A program made the translations under genes and the position numbers. A model generated the notes under the pieces. It ran no database searches, was not told where the DNA came from, and saw only the letters and a program-made list of their open reading frames with translations. This document shows, piece by piece, positions 31,992-37,142 of a stretch of DNA of 37,142 nt. The stretch is from Hyphomicrobiales bacterium. GTDB lineage: Bacteria; Pseudomonadota; Alphaproteobacteria; Rhizobiales; Xanthobacteraceae. The stretch's first letter is position 1; each line of letters opens with the position of its first letter. The stretch is from the NCBI GenBank assembly GCA_013911975.1, contig JACESF010000041.1, positions 1-37,142 of the forward strand, given 5' to 3'.

Positions 31992-33554
31992 CTATTGCCG
32001 ACGCTGGAAGCTGTAGGTCTGACCCTCGGTATAGAGCCAGTCGAGCCGCGTCAGCTTCCCGTTGGAATCCGGGATGAAGGCGAGGAAGCCCATGGGCTCG
32101 TCGCCGGCCATGTCCAGCACCGTCCGGAACCGGCCGTCGGGCAGCAGCCGGGCGATGAACACCGCCCCGTCGAATGGGTCCAGCGCCATCCGCGCGCCCG
32201 TGTCCGCGAGGCTCAGGACGGCGCGCCCCCCTTCGACCGACAGCGTGGCCGGGCCGAACATGGGGCTGACATAGGTGCCGGCGAGCGGCGCGAGATCCGG
32301 CGGCGCGCTCGGCTTCTCCGGGCGGTCGAAGGCGGTCGAGGTGCGCTCCGCGTCCGCCTTGGCCCGGTCGAGGGCGGTCGTGAGGTGGTCGGTGGGCGGA
32401 TTCTGGAGGATGAGGTCATAGGCCGTCATCGCCAGGGCGTCGGCGAAGCCCTGGTTCTGGAGATTGCTCAGCACCACGATGCCCAGCCCGTAATCCGGCA
32501 GGAAGCCCACATGGGTGCCGAAGCCGCTGGTGCCGCCATTGTGCCAGACGACGCGCCCGCGCGGGGTCTGGCTGAGAACCCAGCCCTCGCCGTAGGAGAT
32601 GGTCTCGGTGATGCCCACCTTGGCGACCCGCGTGGCGACGAGATTCTCCCGGGAGACGAGCGCCTTGCCCTCGAACATGCCGTCCGCGATCTGCAGGCGC
32701 AGCCAGCGGGACATGTCCTCCACGGTGGAGTTGAGATTGCCCGCCGGGCCCAGCGCATAGGGGAAGAAGGGATCGAAGGGGATCTGCACCGACCCCTTCG
32801 GCGTCCAGCGATGGCCCTCCGCATGATTGGGCGCGGCGCGGATCGCCTCGGCGGTCGCGGTGGTCTCCCGCATGCCGAGGGGCACGAGGATGTCCTTCTC
32901 CACCAGCGCGTTCCAATTGGGCTCGCGGCGCAGATGCGCCAGCATGCGGCCGGCCGCCAGATGGGTGATGTTCGTATAGGTGAAGGTGCTGCGGAAGCTC
33001 GCCACCGGATCGGCGAAGCGCAGCGAGTGGACCAGCCGGTCCTCGGGATAGCCGAGGATGGTCATGACGTCGTTCACATAGGGCGGCAGGCCGGAGCGCT
33101 GGGCCGTGAGGTCGAACACCCGGAACTCGCGGGTGGTGACGGGATCGGCGAGCTGGAACGAGGGGTCGAGGACCACCACCCGGTCATCCCAGTTCAGCAC
33201 GTCCTTGTCCACGGCCATGGCGAGGGTGGTGGAGAGGAAGGCCTTGGTGGTGGAGCCGATCTGGAACACGGTGCGCGGGTCCACCGGCGCGCCGCCCTTG
33301 GCGCGGGTGCCGAAGCCCTTGGCGTAGATCAGCTTGTCCTGGTGGACGATGCCCACGGCGACGCCGGGAATGTCGAACAGCCCCATGCCGCGCGCCACTT
33401 CCGCCTCGATCTTCGGCAGCGCTCCGCGCGCGTTCACCGCCAGGTCCGGCAGCTCCGCCACCGGCGCGAGGGGCGCGGGGACCTGGGCGCGCGCATCCGA
33501 CAGGGACGCCGCGAAGGGCAGCAGGAAGAGACCGAGGGCGAGGACGCGGCGCAT
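31992..33554 (-). CDS. secreted serine hydrolase, beta-lactamase/penicillin-binding class C-like
   Basis: A 520-aa protein with a signal peptide (about residues 1-23, DARAQ) and a class C beta-lactamase-like domain. Ser101-Thr-Thr-Lys104 in QIGSTTKAF is the S-x-x-K motif, Tyr193-Thr-Asn195 is the Y-x-N motif, and His338-Asn-Gly-Gly replaces K-T-G. This pattern is common in esterases and D-amino-acid peptidases of the family. The last ~120 residues (PLAGTYVSPMFGPATLSVEGG) form a C-terminal DUF3471-like beta domain. The ATG at 33554 is fixed by the signal peptide; the frame is open to 33719. It sits between rpsA and sppA, genes that are often neighbours, so it may have been inserted. The substrate is unknown. 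Confidence 0.88.
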   Translation of the reverse strand: MRRVLALGLFLLPFAASLSDARAQVPAPLAPVAELPDLAVNARGALPKIEAEVARGMGLFDIPGVAVGIVHQDKLIYAKGFGTRAKGGAPVDPRTVFQIGSTTKAFLSTTLAMAVDKDVLNWDDRVVVLDPSFQLADPVTTREFRVFDLTAQRSGLPPYVNDVMTILGYPEDRLVHSLRFADPVASFRSTFTYTNITHLAAGRMLAHLRREPNWNALVEKDILVPLGMRETTATAEAIRAAPNHAEGHRWTPKGSVQIPFDPFFPYALGPAGNLNSTVEDMSRWLRLQIADGMFEGKALVSRENLVATRVAKVGITETISYGEGWVLSQTPRGRVVWHNGGTSGFGTHVGFLPDYGLGIVVLSNLQNQGFADALAMTAYDLILQNPPTDHLTTALDRAKADAERTSTAFDRPEKPSAPPDLAPLAGTYVSPMFGPATLSVEGGRAVLSLADTGARMALDPFDGAVFIARLLPDGRFRTVLDMAGDEPMGFLAFIPDSNGKLTRLDWLYTEGQTYSFQRRQ

Positions 33555-33622
33555 GCGGGGCGCTCCTGGGCTGGGTGTCCGGGCGCGCAGAATGGGAGAG
33601 CGGCGGTGACAGCGCAATGAAG

Positions 33623-33644
33623 TCAGCCCATGTGATTGGGCTGA
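33623..33644 (-). other. 8-bp inverted repeat upstream of the serine hydrolase gene
   Basis: TCAGCCCA (33623-33630) and TGGGCTGA (33637-33644) are perfect complements with a 6-nt centre. It lies 68 nt upstream of the serine hydrolase start and beyond the rpsA terminator. The position suits an operator or leader hairpin; the regulator is unknown. Confidence 0.4.
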
Positions 33645-33650
33645 AAATGA

Positions 33651-33677
33651 AAAAGGCCGGCGCGCGGCCGGCCTTTT
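33651..33677 (-). terminator. rpsA terminator
   Basis: An 11-bp stem (AAAAGGCCGGC at 33651-33661, complement at 33667-33677) with a 5-nt loop, followed on minus by TTTTTCATTTT. It starts 38 nt after the rpsA stop and shows that the serine hydrolase is transcribed separately. Confidence 0.9.
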
Positions 33678-33715
33678 CCGTGGTGTCGGACCTGAGGGCA
33701 CGAGGCCCCCCGGGA

Positions 33716-35416
33716 TCACTCCTCGTCCGAGTCCTTGGCGCGCTGCTTGAGCGCGGCGCCCAGGATGTCGCCCAGCGAGGCGCCGGAATCCTGCGACCCG
33801 TACTGGGCCACGGCTTCCTTCTCCTCGGCGATCTCCATGGCCTTCACCGACACCTGCACCTTGCGCGCCTTGCGGTCGAACAGGGTGACGCGGGCGTCCA
33901 GCTTCTCGCCGACGGAGAAACGCTCGGGGCGCTGGTCGTTGCGGTCGCGAGCGAGCTCCGAACGCTTGATGAAGGTGGAGAGGTCGGTACCGGTGAGCTT
34001 CACCTCGATGCCGCCGTCCTTCACGTCCGTCACTTCGCAGGTGACGATCGCGCCCTTCTTCACTTCGCCGGCGTCGGCGAAGGGGTCACCCGCGAGCTGC
34101 TTGATGCCCAGCGAGATGCGCTCCTTCTCGACGTCCACGTCGAGCACCACGGCCTTGATGACGTCGCTCTTGCGGAACTCGTCGATCACCTGCTCGCCGG
34201 GGCGGTTCCAGTCCAGGTCGGACAGGTGGACCATGCCGTCCACATCGCCGTCGAGGCCGAGGAACAGACCGAACTCGGTCTTGTTCTTGACCTCGCCTTC
34301 CACGACCGCGCCGGGGGCATACTTCTCGGCGAAGGCCTCCCAGGGGTTCTGGAGGGTCTGCTTGAGACCGAGCGAGATGCGGCGCTTGGCGGGATCCACC
34401 TCGAGCACCTGCACTTCGACTTCCTGCGAGGTGGAGACGATCTTGCCGGGATGGACGTTCTTCTTGGTCCACGACATCTCGGAGACGTGGATGAGGCCCT
34501 CGATGCCGGGCTCCAGCTCCACGAACGCACCGTAGTCGGTGATGTTCGTGACGCGACCCTTGAAGCGGGCCTCCACCGGATACTTGGCCTCGATGCCTTC
34601 CCAGGGATCGCCCAGGAGCTGCTTCATGCCGAGCGAGATGCGGTGCGTCTCGTGATTGATCTTGATGATCTTCACCTTCACCGTCTGGCCGATGTTCAGC
34701 ACTTCGGTGGGGTGGTTCACGCGGCGCCACGCGATGTCGGTGACGTGCAGCAGGCCGTCGATGCCGCCGAGGTCAACGAACGCGCCGTAATCGGTGATGT
34801 TCTTGACCACGCCCTCGATGGCCTGACCCTCTTCGAGGTTCTGGACCAGCTCGTGGCGCTGCTCGGCGCGGGTCTCTTCCAGGACGGTGCGGCGCGACAC
34901 GACGATATTGCCGCGGCGGCGATCCATCTTGAGGATCTGGAAGGGCTGCTGATTGTGCATCAGCGGGCCGACGTCGCGGATGGGACGGATGTCCACCTGC
35001 GAGCGGGGGAGGAAGGCCACGGCGCCGTCGAGATCGACGGTGAAGCCGCCCTTCACCTGGTTGAAGATCACGCCGGTGACCTTCTCGCCGGCGTTGAACG
35101 CCTTCTCGAGCTTCACCCAGCTCTCTTCGCGGCGCGCCTTGTCGCGCGAGAGGACGGCTTCGCCCATCGCGTTCTCGACGCGCTCGAGATAGACCTCGAC
35201 CTCGTCGCCGACATTGATGGTGCTTTCGCGGCCGGGGCCGGCGAACTCGCGCAGGGCCACGCGGCCCTCGGTCTTCAGGCCGATATCGATGATCGCGAGA
35301 TCCTTCTCGATCGCGACCACGATGCCCTTCACGACAGCGCCTTCGTTCACATCGGCGCGGCCGAAGCTTTCGTCGAGCAGGGCGGCAAAATCTTCACGTG
35401 TGGTTTCGGGGGACAT
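33716..35416 (-). CDS. rpsA: 30S ribosomal protein S1
   Basis: A 566-aa RNA-binding ribosomal protein needed to load most mRNAs. Six S1/OB-fold repeats are visible: VNEGAVVKGIVVAIEKDLAII, then the GEKVTGVIFNQVKGG, GQAIEGVVKNITDYGAFVDLGGIDGLLHVTDI, VEARFKGRVTNITDYGAFVELEPGIEGLIHVSEMSW, GAVVEGEVKNKTEFGLFLGL and GAIVTCEVTDVKDGGIEV units. The C-terminus has the short acidic end usual in alphaproteobacteria. The ATG at 35416 has TTTGGAG upstream; the frame is open further to 35743 without family support. cmk, the usual upstream neighbour, is absent. The leader is long and structured. Confidence 0.98.
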   Translation of the reverse strand: MSPETTREDFAALLDESFGRADVNEGAVVKGIVVAIEKDLAIIDIGLKTEGRVALREFAGPGRESTINVGDEVEVYLERVENAMGEAVLSRDKARREESWVKLEKAFNAGEKVTGVIFNQVKGGFTVDLDGAVAFLPRSQVDIRPIRDVGPLMHNQQPFQILKMDRRRGNIVVSRRTVLEETRAEQRHELVQNLEEGQAIEGVVKNITDYGAFVDLGGIDGLLHVTDIAWRRVNHPTEVLNIGQTVKVKIIKINHETHRISLGMKQLLGDPWEGIEAKYPVEARFKGRVTNITDYGAFVELEPGIEGLIHVSEMSWTKKNVHPGKIVSTSQEVEVQVLEVDPAKRRISLGLKQTLQNPWEAFAEKYAPGAVVEGEVKNKTEFGLFLGLDGDVDGMVHLSDLDWNRPGEQVIDEFRKSDVIKAVVLDVDVEKERISLGIKQLAGDPFADAGEVKKGAIVTCEVTDVKDGGIEVKLTGTDLSTFIKRSELARDRNDQRPERFSVGEKLDARVTLFDRKARKVQVSVKAMEIAEEKEAVAQYGSQDSGASLGDILGAALKQRAKDSDEE

Positions 35417-35892
35417 CCAGTCTCCAAAGTGTCGGCGCCGGCGTCTTGGGTTGCAAGACGCCTCATTCCACGCGGAAGCCCGGATGACACCCGGGCCGCC
35501 ATCGGCAAAGCCGATGGGCCGGCGCAAGACCGCGCGGAACAAAGCTGGGATGTGTGTCGGATCCGGTGCCGGCGAAAGCCTAAGGCGGGCTGCCTCCTGA
35601 AGATTCGGGATCGCGTATCCCGCGCTCCCGGCCCGCCCGGATGACTTCCGCCTTGGGGGCGCTGTCTCGGACTGGCGCTCACTTAGGGCAGAAATGGCGC
35701 AATTGCAAGGGGCGGGGCGGGTCTCCGACCGATCCCGCCCCACTTTCGCCCCCGCGGGCGGCGGGTTTCCGGCTCCGGAAGTGCAGGCGCGGCATTGCCG
35801 CGGCCGCCTCCGCCCTCGGTCCGGAACTGGCGGATTGCCGCGATCGGCCTATGTTCTCAGGCAGGATCAATCGTGCCCAGAGTTGCCCGACC
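35417..35892. other. divergent intergenic region: structured rpsA leader and promoters
   Basis: A 476-nt spacer with no supported gene. On the rpsA side it holds three hairpins: 35478-35496 (6-bp stem, 7-nt loop), 35499-35517 (8-bp stem, 3-nt loop) and 35606-35622 (6-bp stem, 5-nt loop). All lie between the likely promoter near 35690 and the start codon. The M29 aminopeptidase promoter should lie in 35740-35890, but I see no clear site there. Confidence 0.55.
35680..35708 (-). promoter_or_regulatory. candidate sigma-70 type promoter of rpsA
   Basis: On minus, TTGCAA (-35, 35708-35703), exactly 17 nt, then TAAGTG (-10, 35685-35680). This is a good match for an alphaproteobacterial housekeeping promoter. 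It would give a leader of about 255 nt before rpsA. Confidence 0.45.
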
Positions 35893-37142
35893 ATGACCGT
35901 CCACCAGACCCTTCCGCCTGCCGCCGTCGATCCCGTGAAGCTGGACCGCCTCGCCGAAGTGGCCGTGAAGGTGGGGCTCGCGCTCCGCCCCGGCCAGGAC
36001 GTGTTTCTCACCGCGCCGGTCTCCGCCCTGCCGCTGGTGCGGCGCATCGCGGTGCATGCCTACAAGGCGGGCGCGGGGCTGCTGACGCCCATCCTGTCGG
36101 ACGAGCAGGTGACGCTGGCGCGCTTCCAGAATGCCGACGACGCCAGCTTCGACCGGGCGCCCTCCTGGCTCTATGAGGGGGTGGGGAAAGCCTTTTCCGG
36201 CAATACCGCGCGCCTCGCCATCGTGGGCGACAATCCCATGCTCCTGTCGGGCGAGGACCCCGCCAAGGTGGCGCGCGCCAACAAGGCCAATTCCATCGCC
36301 TACCAGCCGGCGCTGGAGAAGATCGCCGCCTTCGACATCAACTGGACCATCGTGTCCTATCCCAGCCCCGCCTGGGCGAAGCTGGTGTTCCCGAACGATG
36401 CGGAAGACGTGGCGGTGGCCAAGCTCGCCGAGGCCATCTTCGCCGCGTCCCGCGTGAATGCGGCGGACCCCATCGCCGCCTGGGACGCCCACAATGCCGC
36501 GCTCCGCGCGCGCACCGCGTGGCTGAACGACCACCGCTTCCATGCGCTCCACTTCACGGGGCCGGGCACGGACCTGACGGTGGGCCTCGCGGACGGCCAT
36601 GAATGGCAGGGCGGCGCCTCCGAGGCGAAGAACGGCATCGTCTGCAATGCCAACATCCCCACCGAGGAAGTGTTCACCACCCCCCACGCCCGGCGCATCG
36701 AGGGTCGCGTCTCCTCCACCAAGCCGCTCTCCTACCAGGGCACGCTCATCGACGAGATCAGCGTGCGGTTCGAGGGCGGGCGCATCGTGGCGGCGCAGGC
36801 GGCCAAGGGCGAGGCGGTGCTGAACAAGGTGCTGGACACGGACGAGGGCTCGCGCCGCCTGGGCGAGGTGGCGCTCGTCCCCCATTCCTCGCCCATCTCG
36901 GCCAGCGGGCTGCTCTTCTACAACACGCTGTTCGACGAGAATGCCGCCTGCCACATCGCGCTCGGCCAATGCTATTCCAAGTGCTTCCTGGATGGCGCGA
37001 GCCTCACCCCCGACCAGATCGCCGCCCAGGGCGGCAACAAGAGCCTGATCCATATCGACTGGATGATCGGCTCCGGCGAGGTGGACATTGACGGCATCCA
37101 CACCGACGGCCGCCGGGTGCCGGTGTTCCGCAAGGGCGAGTG
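35893..37142 (+). CDS. M29 family aminopeptidase (AmpS/PepS type), 3' end cut by window
   Basis: 416 codons are visible and the frame is still open at the window end, which falls two bases into codon 417. Family members are about 410-420 aa, so only the last codon or two should be missing. M29 enzymes are dimetal aminopeptidases. Metal-site segments are visible: IPTEEVFTTPHARRI (Glu), VALVPHSSPISASG (His), NAACHIALGQCY (His) and SLIHIDWMIGSGEVDIDG (His-x-Asp). The N-terminal half (KLDRLAEVAVKVGLALRPGQDVFL) is the usual leader domain. The start ATG at 35893 fits the family, although the ribosome binding site is weak. It is divergent from rpsA. Confidence 0.92.
   Translation, partial: MTVHQTLPPAAVDPVKLDRLAEVAVKVGLALRPGQDVFLTAPVSALPLVRRIAVHAYKAGAGLLTPILSDEQVTLARFQNADDASFDRAPSWLYEGVGKAFSGNTARLAIVGDNPMLLSGEDPAKVARANKANSIAYQPALEKIAAFDINWTIVSYPSPAWAKLVFPNDAEDVAVAKLAEAIFAASRVNAADPIAAWDAHNAALRARTAWLNDHRFHALHFTGPGTDLTVGLADGHEWQGGASEAKNGIVCNANIPTEEVFTTPHARRIEGRVSSTKPLSYQGTLIDEISVRFEGGRIVAAQAAKGEAVLNKVLDTDEGSRRLGEVALVPHSSPISASGLLFYNTLFDENAACHIALGQCYSKCFLDGASLTPDQIAAQGGNKSLIHIDWMIGSGEVDIDGIHTDGRRVPVFRKGE

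Noticed and set aside
35417..35743. Upstream extension of the S1 reading frame
   Set aside because: Contains the leader hairpins and likely promoter and lacks family similarity; MSPETTREDF at 35416 is the usual N-terminus type.

Overview
The window is a GC-rich chromosomal segment of an alphaproteobacterium. The best guess is Hyphomicrobiales, in the Xanthobacter/Azorhizobium/Ancylobacter neighbourhood. This rests on very high GC with strong third-position bias, the order rpsA ... sppA-ihfB-lapA, an sdhCDAB operon, enzymes of the ethylmalonyl-CoA route, and a SigF/NrsF-type sigma/anti-sigma pair. The family assignment is inference. I saw no phage, insertion sequence, CRISPR array or tRNA.

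Layout. 1-50 is the 3' end of a 5S rRNA, so the window starts at the end of an rRNA operon. A CHAD-domain protein (253-1155, minus) follows. 1483-4551 is an iron-uptake pair: a TonB-dependent siderophore receptor and a PiuC-type hydroxylase. 4661-9004 is a sugar-acid catabolic cluster: IlvD/Edd dehydratase, GNAT acetyltransferase, SDR and a DenD-like dehydrogenase. Next come a degenerate low-molecular-weight phosphatase-like protein (minus) and an Ala/Lys/Pro-rich histone H1-like protein (plus). 10828-14556 is the succinate dehydrogenase operon sdhC-sdhD-sdhA-(73-aa coiled-coil ORF)-sdhB on minus. OmpW (minus) has a perfect FNR/FixK box upstream. After it come a secreted LpqC/PHB-depolymerase-like esterase, mesaconyl-CoA hydratase (minus) and an atypical CDF transporter (plus).

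The most interesting part is 18966-22893, a copper-type bufferin system. BufA (DUF2282 precursor peptide with four Cys), BufB (MNIO/DUF692 enzyme), BufC (DUF2063 partner) and a DoxX protein form one minus-strand operon. It is divergent from an ECF sigma factor and its NrsF/DUF1109 anti-sigma factor with conserved Cys. The 189-nt gap holds two copies of the same promoter motif, GTAAC(A/G)-N16-CGAA, one facing each way. The sequence therefore suggests a self-contained circuit: a metal-sensing anti-sigma releases the sigma factor, which drives both its own operon and the peptide operon. A 10-bp hairpin between bufA and bufB may set the ratio of peptide to enzymes.

22902-26478 holds DUF1737, an isonitrile-hydratase-like DJ-1 protein, a malyl-CoA lyase/thioesterase (all minus) and a succinyl-CoA:acetate-type CoA transferase (plus). 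Then come asd (minus), a small secreted protein of unknown function, and cysT-cysW permeases with no adjacent ATPase or binding-protein gene. The minus-strand block rpsA - serine hydrolase - sppA - ihfB - lapA follows. An M29 aminopeptidase (plus) is cut by the window end. Mesaconyl-CoA hydratase, the malyl-CoA enzyme and the CoA transferase point to ethylmalonyl-CoA/acetate metabolism, although they sit in separate transcription units.
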